NCBI GenBank assembly: GCA_013399855.1
Contig: VXAY01012532.1
Coordinates: forward strand, 641,441 to 705,440
Direction: 5' to 3'
Length of the DNA stretch: 64,000 nt
Source: Oxyruncus cristatus
Taxonomy: Eukaryota > Chordata > Aves > Passeriformes > Cotingidae
In this document: piece after piece, positions 23,495-36,552 of the stretch
Layout: every line of letters starts with the position of its first letter
How positions within the stretch are numbered: the first letter of the stretch is position 1
Position numbers and translations under genes: made by a program
The notes under the pieces: generated by a model
The model's input: the letters and a program-made list of their open reading frames with translations, nothing else
What the model was told of the DNA's origin: nothing
Databases searched by the model: none

Positions 23495-26400
23495 GGCTGG
23501 TGTGAGTGTGGGGGTGTGTGTGTGTGTATATCTGCCTTTAATTTTTTACATATATATGTTTTACAGAGATTTTTACCTTTTAGTGTAGAAAATTTGACGG
23601 GAAAAAAGGTAATTTGAATTTTTAGAAAAGAAGTATTAACTGGCAAAACAAAAATATAATAATCTTTACAGATACAGTGGAGTATCCACATTTACCCTTT
23701 ACTGAAAATTAGATTCTGAGTTGTTGACATCTGCATGTTCTTTTGCTTTTCCAATACAAACATATTGTTTTACTGAAATGGCTTTATGAACCCAGCATGT
23801 TTTCTGTATAGCTAGCCTCATGGAAGATTCTGATATTATGAGTAGTGGATTATGGGTAGGGACCTAGAGGCCGCATTTGTACTAATAAATTAAATAGTGA
23901 CTAGAAATGTCATCTAGCACTGGAATATGATCATCCGTAGTTTTAAATTAATAGCATGGTCCTTAGCAGACTTCTGGCCCATGTCAGCCATTATTCTCCC
24001 ATCAGTTGCCAAACGCGGCTACAATACTGCAAAGGACATTCCCAGCAGGCAGCTTGAATGTGCTCACAGTGTTGTAAAGGCCAAGAGAGTTTATTAGTAC
24101 CATGGTGGGCTACCCCAGGCCAGCTGGCCTGAGCACCAGTGAGCATTCCTGGGCACACCTGGTGTCTGTTAGTGTAGACATGGACTTATTGTCGAAGGTG
24201 ACATTCTTTCTGACCCTTTTGTCGATACTTCATTGTACACAAAATGTGTCTTCATCAATTAAATACCATCACTTGTCTGCTACATGCAATAAATTTGGGT
24301 AAATAGAAAGATTTTATTTTTGACCACTACATGCTGAGTCGTTTTCATGGACACTCACCTTATTAAACATATTAATTCCGGTAATGTCATCTCTCTGTTT
24401 GGATTAATCATTTTTTTCACCTCTGTAAACAGCATCTGCTTAAAAAGCAAATTGAAATTTTAGTTGTTAAAGACACAAAGTCATTGAAGAAAAAAGAGAA
24501 AATATCCAAATATGGGAAAATATGGACAGGAGCTTGGTTCTGTTCTGTATACTGTCTATCATAGGTTTACAGAATTCAATACATAATCTTATTATGTAAT
24601 TTTTTTTTTCTGGAAATGGGCCAAAGGCATCATCTTTTAAGCTAACTGCCCATTTTTTTCTCTGTTTACGGACTTTAGGATTCAAAAAGGAAAGCCCATT
24701 CTGTTTAAAAACTGACAGGTCTTTTCTGTATTTTTTTGTGTTGGTTTGGAAAAAGAAAAAAATGACATTAATTCACTCTTTACTCCCCATCCCCTATAAT
24801 TTGAATTAATATGTAATGTTTTAAAAAGATATGTTTGTTGTCACTTTTCATGCTTGATAGGCAAGAAATCAGAAAGAAAATCTGCATATATAACATTAGA
24901 CATGTCATATTTAATTTATCCAACAGAAATCTCAGCCGTTCTGTAAATGAAAGAGTTCATTAGAGGGGGCATAGAGTAGAAGTTCTTGCTTTACGTATTT
25001 TGTCCCTTGTATTCTGCTTTTCTCCTTCCTTTTCTTCCTTAGTGGTATAGTTGTTATGTTTTGAATGCTTTCCAACTAGGAAAAAAGTTTCATCATATTC
25101 AGTTGCCATTTTAATATGTCTCTCCAACCCTGACAGAGATGAGTCCTACTCTGAACTAGGTTGGTCACAGAGGAGCATACCACAAGGATATTACTTGCAG
25201 CCCAACATCACATGCATTAGACTATTCTTCAAGGTCAGTCAGCTCTGGGGTTAGAAGTCCTCCGCCCTCCTCCCCTGCCCTGGTTTTGTAATTGGTTGGA
25301 GTAATGATGTTTGGTTTTATTTGACTGTGTGGGGGGAAGTCTCCTTTTCCTATAGTTTCAGTAAAATCTGCAATCCCTTCTGTGATTTCCCCTCAGTGTA
25401 TTACCTATCGTTATAGCATCGGTTGGGCTGCTGTGAAGATTATGTGCTCCATGTCTGGTCATTGTAGAAAGACACTTCCTCTTGAAGGAAGAAAGTAATC
25501 AAAAAAAAGCATCTGCCAATACCTGCAGCACCAAACCCCTGTTAAGTCAAAAGGAACAAAGAAACTTGAACATCATCTATCACGTAATACAGCAGCTCAG
25601 CATGCCTTTTGAATTAGAGCCTATACGCAGGTGCACTTGAAAAATATCCTTTTCAAGCACAAGCTGTTACGGGGTGGGAGTTCAGATGCCACCTTCTGTG
25701 GGAGTAAATCTTTCCAGACAACAGCTGAATCAACCGCCCATAGAATTCACGTACCACAGCCTCATAAATCACATTCCTAGGGAATCACCATGTTGTCACC
25801 ACTGATGTCAGCCTCACTTCTCCGAAAAAAATCACTGTGTCCATGTGCATGTATTCCATTAGCTGGATACAGAGATTATCTGATGCTCTTCAAATTAAAA
25901 AAAAAAATAAAATAAAATAAAAAATTACGTTATTAAGAATGTATGACATTCTTAAAAGACAAAATACACTTCACTCACTTTTCACTATGTATCATCTGGT
26001 TTATGACTGCAGAGACATTCACTGTAAAGTTTTGTCCTGACAACAATCTATATTTTTCCCCATATAATTACTGAAATTACTACAGTTCAAAGATATCATT
26101 CATTGCATCCGGACAGTTTTCATGAAGACTGTTTAAACAGAATTAACCACAAAATTTAATTAATTTCAGAGTACTTTATTTAAACTCAGTTAACTAGCTA
26201 CAGCATATTCTTATTCATCTTTAAAGTTACTTAAAAGGAATTTAACTTAATTCACTTCTAATGAAGATCTACAAGTATTTATTAGTATTTATTTGATACA
26301 TTTTTGTTTACAATAGTAGCCGTAGCAGGGCTTGTACTTGTGGCTAAGGCCTTCACAACTGGCAGGATAGAATTGGAGTGCTAGAAATTAAGTTACATTA

Positions 26401-27280
26401 AACATGATTTTATTCTAAATGTGAAGGAGACATAAAGAGATTTAAACTGGTTTGTATAATATTGTTTCAATAATGTAATTATTGATTTAGTATTAAAGGC
26501 TTCTTTTCCAGGTCCCTCCAGAAAGTCTCTAATAGTTAATATTTCAGGAATGGGTTTGCATATTTGCCTTCTTTTTCTTTTTCAACTCTTTACCCTTTGA
26601 AAATTAAGAAAGGCCCATAAAAATGAGACAAAAATCTGTGTTAAAACATATTTTATGAGATAAAAGAACACAAGGAACTAAATTAAAATACTAATATTAA
26701 AATATAATTTATATGTATTAAAGTTGATTATAATGTTACTGAATCTTTCACATCTTCTGAGGTATTTTACAAAATAAAAGTGTCAATATTCACAATGGTT
26801 GTGAAATACTGAACAAGTAAATAGTATTAAGACAGTCCTTAGAGCCTGAGGGTTTATATTTTTTTAACTTTGTCATCAGAGTGAAACAAAAGTTTACAGT
26901 GTAGGGACTAATGTCAGGTTTTTCTAAATTGGTTTTAGGTGCTCATTTTAATGGGATCTATATTGAGAGATATTTCAAGTAGACATCTTTTAAAAATCAG
27001 GGACATAAAATTTTTTCAAGCCGGACAAAAATTCCTAGGATTTTTTTTTTTCTCAATCTTGACCTAAAAACCTTGCCTTTAAAATCATAATAAAACTTTC
27101 AAATGTGGAATAGATTATCTCCAGTGGCTATCTAGACGTGTATTACATGCTCCTTACTGTAATCTTAGGATGACGGAACTCCAAGTATAATATATTCAAG
27201 TACCCAGCATTATTCCTGATGAGGTTTCAAGAGAATTATTCTGAGCAGGGAATGTCATGCTTCACATGCATCTGCTTTAG
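22863..27280. other. AT-rich stretch, no supported gene
   Basis: Apart from a (TG)n run at 23464-23528 it shows only A- or T-runs, for example an (AAAAT)n patch near 25895-25925. A modestly GC-richer patch at about 23980-24230 was examined, but it has no open frame with splice sites. Confidence 0.55.
23464..23528. repeat. (TG)n microsatellite, interrupted
   Basis: About 13 uninterrupted TG units from 23464, then a GGCTGG interruption and a second GTGTG run to about 23528. Open frames through it on both strands are artefacts. Confidence 0.9.
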
Positions 27281-27282
27281 GT

Positions 27283-27714
27283 TTGGAGCAAAAGCAAGAA
27301 TGTCTCTTGGTTAGAATGTTAATGCATACATTTTTTCTACTCACTAAAAGGGAGGACCCCTACATACAGTATATCTCGTGTTCTAACAAGTGCAGAATCT
27401 CCATGACCAAGAGCAGAAAATTATTCCAGCACAGTACATACTTGGAATACACACCATTCCAGGGCAGTGCAAACAAGCCTGTATCAGATTCAACAATGGA
27501 AGAACTGCAACCACTAATTGGGCATCATTATAGAGGCTATCCCTTCTGGATTTTGATACAGAGCCTTGCATACAAAAGTAGCTGTCAGTCATGGAAGTGC
27601 TTATACCAAGTCTCTGTGTTTACAGTTATACAGGAGGCTATGGAAAATGCTAACATTTTCTACTCACATTTTCAGCAGCTGAAAATTTTGAACTTTTTTT
27701 CTTTTTCAATGTAA
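27283..27714 (+). other. 143-codon open frame, probably not a gene
   Basis: The longest plus-strand open frame in this part, in 40% GC sequence. It starts at a TTG, lacks an ATG in good context at its start, has no recognised motif and no clear splice sites. It is listed because of its length only. Confidence 0.15.
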
Positions 27715-27719
27715 AACCA

Positions 27720-30700
27720 TTTTAAAGATGATTGTGTTCAGCAATGAGCCGATTCATCACCATGTTCTGACAGAAGTATACTAAAGGACTCTACAGTGGG
27801 ATAAGGATCTTCCATTTGCCTGAGTTTAATTTCTTTGAACACTTACCTGAAACAATATTTTCATGTGATCACAGTCACCACAGACATTGAAAAAAAACTA
27901 ACCCAAAACAAAACAAAACCACCCAGACTATCAGTTCTGACCTCTCTTTTCCTGCCTTTTCCTCATGACAAGTTACATTTAATATGTAAATGAGAAAAAA
28001 GTACCATGAAGTTTGCAAATGATCAGGCTGCAGCTTGGTGGGTTAATTGTGAATTAGGGTAAAAAATTTGCAGTGTAACCGATTTCTAACTGCTTCAGAA
28101 CATAATTTTTGTCTCTGAGCAGCAGGAAAGATAATATATAAAACTGAATTATTGATATAAGAATGTAATAATTTTGACCCGATAAAAAAACTTGTACTTT
28201 TATTGAATTTCTGAGTAAAATAATCACTATATTTTGTAGACAAACATCATCTCTGTTACTAGTACATGGAAAAATAGAATCGTAGATGACTTATATTTTT
28301 AAAAGACCTCCTGTGTTTTTAGTGGAAAAATGGAGATGAATAGTTTATTTTATATTCTGCTTGGCAAAGAAATGGACCACATTCCCTATGAACCTTGCAG
28401 CTCAAACATGTTTCTAATACTTAGCTGTATAAGAGGGAGTCTTGCTGGCTACCACTGGTCTCTGAGAGACATGTCACTCCTGATGCTGAAGACACGTCTC
28501 TTGTGTGAGTTCTGTGCTTGAACCATAACAGCTGAAGTAGAGACATGATCTGTTACTCTGAAAAAATATTCTCTGGATCTTTTAACTATTGAAGTGCTTC
28601 TGTACCTCAGTTCACTAATTTATCCCACCCCTGAGCTGTCCCTTCTGTCACATTTAACTCAGGTTGGGTTGAGGTAAGGCTGTTGGCACTAGAAATTCAC
28701 TCTGTGTACACCTTGTGCCAAAAGCTACATCTATGGTACTGGACAGCCTACAAGCTCTCTTGACAGATTATGTTAATTTGTAGAACCAATATGGCCTTTG
28801 CGAACAGTTAAAGAAAAATTAAATCTTTAGGACTTTTTTTTTTGTGTGTGTGTGTTGACTATCTTTTAATCCATTTCCTTCCCTAAAAATAATTTTAAAA
28901 ATCTTTAAAATTCAATAAGTATTCTTATGAAGTTGAACTGTCCTCTTTCCTTCCTTCTGTGCTGTTTTGGTCATTTTTTTTCCTTCCTTTGATGCAGAAT
29001 TTCCCTGTTTTCTGTAGAAATTCTTCTTTACTTGGGCTCTTATTAGACAAATTGCTTCCTGTATGTATGTATAACATTTCATTTTGTGGAAGGTGCAATA
29101 TAACAGTACTGGAGTTCCATAGGAAAATGCTGATGTGGTTATTACACAGTTATGGTCAAAGTACACTTTCAGTAAATCATTGCTGTAAAAAGTGAATGTA
29201 ACAGGATTTAGACCTGTTTAGACCCTCATACTGCTTCATCATTTTTTTTCAGAATTTTTGACCTGTTTCCCACAGTAAATGATTTTTATGTCTACAAAGA
29301 TTCTTTTGATTACTCTTAAGACTGCCAGCCACAAAACTTCAAGGGACCATCTCTGCAGGATGCTATAACAAAAATAATTTTGTATTGCAGTCACAATTTT
29401 GGGGGACACTGGTCACACATAACAAGTTCATATTTCTTTGCTCTTGTCAAAGATGAGACTCTTCAGTATGGTAAGTAATCTCTGACTGCAGACAATACAG
29501 TCTGCTCCAGCTGCTGAAGTGGAATGCCCTTATTCAAGAAGCAATTAGTTGCTTGGAATGAAGTTTAGTAGCAGGCAGCTATACACATCAATGGCTACGA
29601 ATTCACAAGCTGTTTACTAGAATAGGTCACGGACTCAGGCAGAAAAAATAATTAAACAGTACATGCAAACTTTGCATGGATTTGCAACTTAAAATTCATT
29701 TTGTTGCCTACTAAAGATATCTGGTTGTTCTGTTAGTTAGTGGGATACTTCAGAGAGAGGGGATGAGAAGAAAGATTTTAGAAGTCAGTAGAAATGAAGA
29801 ATATAAAAGTCTATTTGTCTGTGTTTCCTGAACCTCTTACATGTTATTTCAGTAGTTATCCTGTGAAGTGTTAATTGCTCACTGCACTTCAGATTTGATT
29901 TTTTAGCAATTTGAGGGACTTTTTTTTTTTCTAGTCTCAAAGTAGTTGTCCACAGCATCAGCACAAAGCTGGTAGCACAGAAAACAAGTTTTCACTAGCT
30001 TAACATCTGCTTAAAAGATCCCAAAGACATGACTTGGGCTGATGTGATATTTGGAAACGGGATCCATCTTCTTTTTAAAAAAATAAATAAATAAACTATG
30101 GCACTCACCTGAGGCAGTACAGATGTTAGTAATCACATTAGTTTTATTCCAGATGAGAAAATGTATTTGCTAAATATCCTGTATGAGACTGTGCTAAAAA
30201 ACAATCACTACATCCAATAATGAACAGTTCATGTATAGTCAGTGAAATCTTTCCATCAGCTAATTTAAAAATTACAATGCATAGAATTGAGGTAATTTGA
30301 GAATTTCATACACAGTGGGATATGCAGACAAATAATCAGAACAGGAACTAGAGAAACGAAATGTGATATTCATGATAATGAGACCCTTAAATAATCCTGG
30401 AAGGTCATTAAAGGATGAAAATATGAAGAGTAAGTCTCTGAATAATACCAGTAAAACTTTTCTGCAAGAGAAAATGGTCAGTGTGGCAGAATGAATGAAA
30501 GAAGAAAAATAATTTTCTCCTGCATATTCTTAATAGCTAATTAAAAAAATATTCACTCCTTTGAGACATTTGTTCTCTTTTTCTAGACTATCTTTAGAAG
30601 CCATTAGATGGAAATTATTTTGTTTCATACAATCAAATAAGAGAGTTCTGAGTTGAGAGTATCAACACTTTCTTAAATTTTATCAAAAAGCCTAATTTTC

Positions 30701-31185
30701 TTTTTTAAAACTTGCCCACATATAAATTAATCAGGAAAATATTCAAACGAAGATATTAACAGAATTTTTACACTAGAACAAGTGAAAGGTCCAGATAGGT
30801 TAGTTTCATGTCATTCCACTGAAATAGTAATAAATATTTGTCTATTTTTTAAATTCAAATGTACCAAGTTTCTATTAGATGTGGAAAAAAAAAAAAAAAA
30901 AAAAAAAAGAGGTCAGCTTGTAAACATTCAAAGTTACCTATCTGGGTTCTGGAAGGCAAATATTTCTGTCAGACCTGTTTAACATCAGATAATTTGCTTA
31001 TTTCTTTTTTTTTTTTTAATTTAAAAAACCCTGTTTATATCCTTTTTTTTTATGTTTACAGTTTACTTTGATGCAAAAGTGTTCTTCTCTTTTTCTTTCT
31101 TTTCTTTCCCCCCCCTCATACTGAGTAAGCAGTTCTCTAACAATTCATTTGGGCTTAGATATGGATCTTAATTAACAGGAAAATT
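27720..31185. other. AT-rich stretch, no supported gene
   Basis: Holds a poly-A tract at 30885-30908 and T-runs near 31002 and 31042. No repeat family or exon recognised. Confidence 0.55.
30885..30908. repeat. Poly-A tract (24 A)
   Basis: Uninterrupted run of 24 A. No retroposed body with a recognisable structure lies upstream. Confidence 0.9.
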
Positions 31186-31190
31186 GTCAG

Positions 31191-31399
31191 CAGCCACTAA
31201 ATCCCTGCTCAGGAATATAAAAGAGTCCCAGTGGCACAGATTTTCTCAATATCAACTTAATGAACTACCACTATCTAAACACACCAGGCGACTGGCAGAG
31301 TATATGTCTTTATTAGACAGACTGCTCAAAATACGTTGTGTGAATGAAAAAACTAAACACCATATTCTATCCTTCAGGAAAGATGTAGGCTTATACTAA
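31191..31399 (+). other. Weak candidate terminal exon, unidentified
   Basis: The segment opens after AG at 31178 or 31190 and runs to a TAA at 31397. The peptide is markedly coding-like (QLNELPLSKHTRRLAEYM, LLDRLLKIRCVNEKTKHH), with a high K/R/L/E content. The upstream pyrimidine tract is poor, and no second exon could be linked to it. It may be an old pseudogene fragment. Confidence 0.28.
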
Positions 31400-32188
31400 A
31401 AGAGGAATGTAGAAAATGAGCCATACTATAGTCTTTAATAAGAGCAAGTGATAGAGAGAAAAGATTATAGTAAGATCTGACTAATAATCCACCCTAAATA
31501 TTTTTTTCTATGCTGTCTAGAGGGAACATTAAAACTTTTTATGTTTGGTTTGCTTGTCCTGTCAGTCCAATTCCAGTATCTGTACATAGAGTGAGCTGTA
31601 TAATAAGCTTCAACAGCCAACAGTCCAATCCTTACTCCTTAACTTGGTAAAAAAGAAGTTAAGTTCAAATCAGGACAAAGAGAAACTTTAAATATTGGTC
31701 TTCTATCTAAGGGACCTAAAAACTTACCTGTTGATGTCATGCTCACTTAAAAAGTGCAATAAACTAAAATAAATCCATCATACTTTTAAGGCATTTTTAG
31801 GATGAAAAAAAGCAAAACCAAAAAAGCCAAGCTGACCTCAGAATGTTTCCTTATGATGATTTGCTGCCTTGAAAATGACATTTTCTGATTAAAATTATAG
31901 TATAGGCATGAGGAGAGACCATCCAATCTACCTGAACTGCATATAGTATGCCCAAGCCACAAGGAAGGTTTCTTTGTGTTACATGCATAAAACACTTTAC
32001 CCATACTTTCCTTAGCTAAAAGTTATTTAGATAGCTGAAGTCAATTTATCACATAAGGAAAACAATAAAATATAATTCCATAATTATATTTATGAAAGTT
32101 GCATTGTCACTCATAGTCACACTTTTATGCCCAGTCTGAATATCCAAACCCCTTTTTTCTTTTTTATTTAGAGTACTAATACAGACAC
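31400..32188. other. AT-rich stretch, nothing recognised
   Basis: No repeat or exon-like segment recognised. Confidence 0.5.
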
Positions 32189-32437
32189 AGATGTACAGGA
32201 AGTTCCACCTGAACCTGAGGAAGAACTTCTTTACTGTGCAGGTGACGGAGCACTGGAACAGATTGCCCAGAAAGGTTATGGAGTGTCCCTCACCAGAGAT
32301 ATTCAAGAACTGTCCAGAGGACTATCTGTGTAATGTGCTCTGGGATGACCCTGCTTCAGCAGGAAGGTTGGACCAGATGACCCTACCAGTGGTCTCTCCT
32401 AAACTTTAACATTCTCTCATTCTGTGATTCTGTGATT
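32189..32437 (+). mobile_element. CR1 LINE 3' end, 5'-truncated
   Basis: A plus-strand CR1 3' end with all late blocks in order: AGGAAGTTCCACCTGAACC, CACTGGAACAGATTGCCC, CTCTGGGATGACCCTGC, TTGGACCAGATGACCC, and a tail with the octamer ATTCTGTG repeated. Well preserved, so relatively recent among the copies here. Confidence 0.92.
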
Positions 32438-32439
32438 GT

Positions 32440-34180
32440 AGTTTACACGTTCTGGTGAATTTTACCAAAACTTTATTAAAAAAATGTTGAGCAAAAATCA
32501 GCAAAAGCAAAATATCAATCAAAATGCCAATTAAATTTCAGAAGTCATGTGTCTCCTACCCATGTGATTTCGTGAAATTTATCGGGCAGAAAGTGAAAGG
32601 TTTCTGCTATACTAATACTACTAAAACTCAGTGTAAAGTTAAAATTGTTTAATATACCCCTAAGAACTACAAGACATCTGGATAAGAGTTCTCTGTTGAC
32701 CATTTAACCAAAAGTTTATGCCAAAACCCTCTTACCTTGGAGCAGGAAAAGCTCTGAACACCAAATACATCGAAATTAAGTCACTGCAATTCTCTTTCAT
32801 ATTTCCTCATTCATAATCGATCTCCTTTGTAATAAAATAATCCTTACTCTTTATTTGTTCAAAATTCTTTGCAAAACACTATTTAAATGCTACATAACTA
32901 ACATTCATGAATATTTACCAAGGCACTTGTGTCTAAAGAACATGTTGGTACGAGCAACGATTCTAAGTCTTATACTTTTGATATTATTTTTGAGGAAGCA
33001 GTCCTACAAGCTGTCAGCTTCAGATGGTTATTGGTTGCATGCCTTTATAGAAACCATTTCTGTTTTGCAGGTTTCTGTTGTGACAGCCAAGTAAACATGA
33101 AAAGAACTCATGCATCTTCCTAAAACTTCACATAAGACTAGAATGAGACCTCACTACAGTTTTACATAGGGAAAGTAAATAACAAAACTTTCCCTTCAAA
33201 AGTTAACATTTATCATGGTTTTCTGCAATAAAACTTACTATAATTATATGTTATATTTAATAAACTTTTCACTTCCTGATAGAGAAATTGTAATTATTTG
33301 TTTCCATTCCATATCTCTAATGCAGGTGCAAATAAACACATATAAACTCAGCTTCTTGGTAACACAAGTGTTGTCTTATATGAAGGAGTTACTGACCACT
33401 AAAGCAAATGAAAACTGTAGTAAATATTTATTAGTTCATAATGTAAAGCTTATAAATTAATATCTGTTTATCACAGTTGGATAAAGGTGAAATTTCAATA
33501 TCAACTCTAAATTTTCATGTCAGTGATTAGGTAGTTTGAAACATTCCTCTCTGTCCATCATTTATGTACTATTCTAGTTAGACTTGGATCCAGTACGTCA
33601 CACACAAAACCACTATAAGTGGCTTCTCCATTCATCTTTTCTTCACTGAGTATTTAGTCCAATAAGTTTTGAAAAAATACCTAGGAATTTTATAAACTAG
33701 GACAAGTGCACCTCTGAGAAGAAAAGGCATGTTTAATGAGAAATGACTCTGATAGAAGAAAGATAAGTTGTGGAATAAGGATATAGAAAATCATAAAATG
33801 CTATGCTGAACACCATCTCACCTACATATTGAATTGGCTAGAACTAACCATCCGTAAGAAGAGCAGTAATATCTTGGCTAATACAATGCAATTTATCTGC
33901 AGAGAACTTGGTAATAAGTTGTAAATGAAAGAAATATGTTAATTGAAAGAGGAAGAAATAAATAGCAAAAATAAAAATAATTTTAAAAATGACCAGAAAA
34001 AATATTAAATTTTAGTGAGAAAAATGCAGTAAGTAAACCTTCCTCATTCCCAAATCAGATCATGTTCCTCACTCCTGCTATCAGTGCCAGGAAGCATTTT
34101 ATTTACCTTCAAAAATACACTGGACAAGTAATTCTTTCCTTTTCCTGACCTGCTGGATAAAAACTAGAAAACCAGAAAGT
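32440..34180. other. AT-rich stretch, no supported gene
   Basis: Two overlapping plus-strand open frames at 32855-33123 were examined. Neither has splice support. Confidence 0.5.
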
Positions 34181-34182
34181 CA

Positions 34183-34763
34183 GTGGTATCCTGGGCTACA
34201 CCAAATGAAGTGTGGCCAGCAGGTCAAGGGAAGTGATTCTACCCCTCTAGTCTGCTCTTGTGAGACATTACCTGGAATGTTGTGTTCGTCTCTGGGTTCC
34301 CCCGCAGAGGAAAGACCTTTTGGAGTGGGTCTAGAGGAGAGTCACAAAAATGATCAGAGGGATAGACCAGCTCTCCGATGAAGACAGGCTGAGAGAGCTG
34401 GGGTTGATCAGCCTGCAGAAGAGAAGGCTCTAGGAATAACTTATTACAGCCTTTCAATACTTACAGAGGGCTTCTAAAACAGGTGGGAATAGACTTGTTA
34501 GTAGGACAAAGGGTGATGATTTTGAACTAAAAAAGAGTAGATTCAGACTAGATACAAGGAAGAAATTTTTTATAATGAGGGAGGTGAAACTCCATCAGGT
34601 TACTTCGAGAGAGTGCAGATACTCTGTGGAGACATTGAAGATCAGGTTGGACAGGTTGCTGAGTAAGCTGACCTAGTTGAAGATGACTCTACTCATTTTA
34701 GGCAGTTTGGACTAGACGACCTATAAAGGTCCCTTCCAGAACAAACCATTCTATGAGTCTGTG
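34183..34763 (+). mobile_element. CR1 LINE 3' end, 5'-truncated
   Basis: Plus-strand CR1 covering the ORF2 C-terminal region and the 3' end (GCTGAGAGAGCTGGGGTTGATCAGC, AGGAAGAAATTTTTTATAATGAGGG, TTGGACTAGACGACC, tail CATTCTATGAGTCTGTG). ORF2 remnants are full of stops. Confidence 0.92.
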
Positions 34764-34764
34764 T

Positions 34765-36338
34765 TCGCTTAACTACAATGTATGAACAGTACAGGGGGTA
34801 TTCATGGGGCTGAGTGTCTTTAAGAATTCTAACAAAGACCAAAAAAATGCATAATCCAGGAGCAATTTTTGTTTACCTTTCCTTGGCCCTTATTCAGCCT
34901 CTGTTGCTACAATAGTTGGATGCTAACCAGAACACTATTGTAGGGATAGGTGCAATCGCTCAAGAATTTGTAACAGAAACTAGAACTTGTTTTGCTCAGA
35001 AAAGCTGCAAAATGCCTTTTCAAATGGATTAGATGGGTTTTTTCCCTCCTTCCGCATTTCAGAGAAAGTTTCAGGGAGAAGTTGTGAACAGATATCTCTG
35101 TGATATGCAGAAAGATAACATATTTGCAGACACGTACAAGGCCTCCTCGTGACAGAGAGGATGGGGGAAGAGAGAGAAGATACAAGAAGCCCTGGAAAAA
35201 GTCAGGGCATTGCTTTATGCCCCTGAAAAGCCTGATGGGCTGCATCATAAAAAAGTGGTCCTTGCATCTGAAATAAACCTTTTTTTCAATCCTTCCACTC
35301 CCTTAGCATTCTTGGGAAGAATATCTGCATATATTTTCCTTACAACTGTTAATGTATGGGAGTTTACAGTACCCAAAGGCATAATGACACCTTGTTGTTA
35401 GATTAATAAATAGTGAATTAGGTCACAGAAAGGCTAAGGCTTTTGCAATAGATAAAATTGTAGCAAAGAAGGAATGAAAGATTTAGTCTTCTAAGTTTTG
35501 AATTGGCACACCTGATTCATACTGAGACTGCAGCTAGATTTAGGAAAATAAAACATTAAAAAATTTCCTTACTCTTCCTGAATATCTTTGTCGAAAAAAA
35601 AGAAAAAAAAAAAAAGAAAGAAAAGAAGTTGTTAGAAAGCTTCAACATCAGAATTTTGGAGAGGAGGCTGCTGTCTGATTCCTGAAGTGCATTTCAATTT
35701 CAGTTCAGCTGTCTTACGCTCTGAACAAGCACATACTGTGTTTCCACAGGGTAACTGTGTCTGTGACCAAAACTTCTGAAATGGATTCTCATAGGCCCCA
35801 GTTTAGAGAAACACCAACTGATATGCCAGCTCCCCACATCCCACAGCTGTAGCACCGCATAACTGATATCATACCACTCAAGTTACAGCGACTACTTAAA
35901 AGGTATGTAAAGTATAAAATTATTTGCCTTGATCATAAGGACAAGTCTTCCCAAATCCAACAAAATGAACCATGATGAGTTGTATGAGAAATAGAAACAG
36001 CAGACATGAATAAGAACAAATATTTCCTGGAGGCAACAACTGAGATAAGAATATAGTCAAAATAATTTTTTTTTCAAGTAATATTGAAGTAATCACCCGA
36101 CTGTGTTGATGTTGATGATTCTTATATGTCTTGAGTTGTTTCCTCATTACCTGTTCAGAAGTATGAAATATGAAACATTTAACAGTTTCTTCTCAAACTG
36201 AAAAAAGCCCCCACCAAAACCTAACTCCAAATCAAAGTTACACACCAATTCTAACATTCTGTTCATTTCAGATATGAGGAAAAAACAAATAAAACATTTC
36301 ACATAAACTCCATTCACTATGAACATAGTCTCAATTAA
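34765..36338. other. AT-rich stretch downstream of the minus-strand gene end
   Basis: Contains an A-rich tract at about 35595-35630. On the minus strand I found no AATAAA soon after the stop at 36341, so the 3' end of the transcript is not fixed. Confidence 0.5.
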
Positions 36339-36552
36339 CTACAGCAAACAAGCAGATTTTGATGTCTTTTCATCCAGAGTTGTAACAACCAAAACTGCCT
36401 TATTGAGACAGAGGTTTTTTTCTTTATCCAATTGATAATCCATAACAGAAGTTGAGCTACCAATTTCAGTATTATATATGAAATTGTAATTGCCTAAATT
36501 TTTTAAAGAATCTCTGAAGCCTTGAGGGAATAACTTTTCCACAACGAAAACT
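36339..36552 (-). CDS. Candidate terminal coding exon of an unidentified minus-strand gene
   Basis: On the minus strand the frame opens after AACTTAGAG|A and stops at TAG (36341-36339), giving about 70 residues of coding-like sequence (VEKLFPQGFRDSLKNLGNY; NKAVLVVTTLDEKTSKSACLL at the C-terminus). The acceptor is a run of alternating AGs, so starts at 36554, 36552 or 36550 are possible. Starting at 36552 leaves one base to complete a codon (phase 2), which matches the two bases left at the end of the segment 38522-38214. An in-frame TAG just upstream means it cannot extend further. The protein family is not recognised. The acceptor is weak in pyrimidines. Confidence 0.42.

Noticed and set aside
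23420..23691. Cys/Val- and His/Thr-rich open frames
   Set aside because: Translation of the (TG)n microsatellite on either strand.
30885..30908. Poly-A tract as evidence for a processed pseudogene
   Set aside because: No recognisable retroposed body or target duplication next to it.
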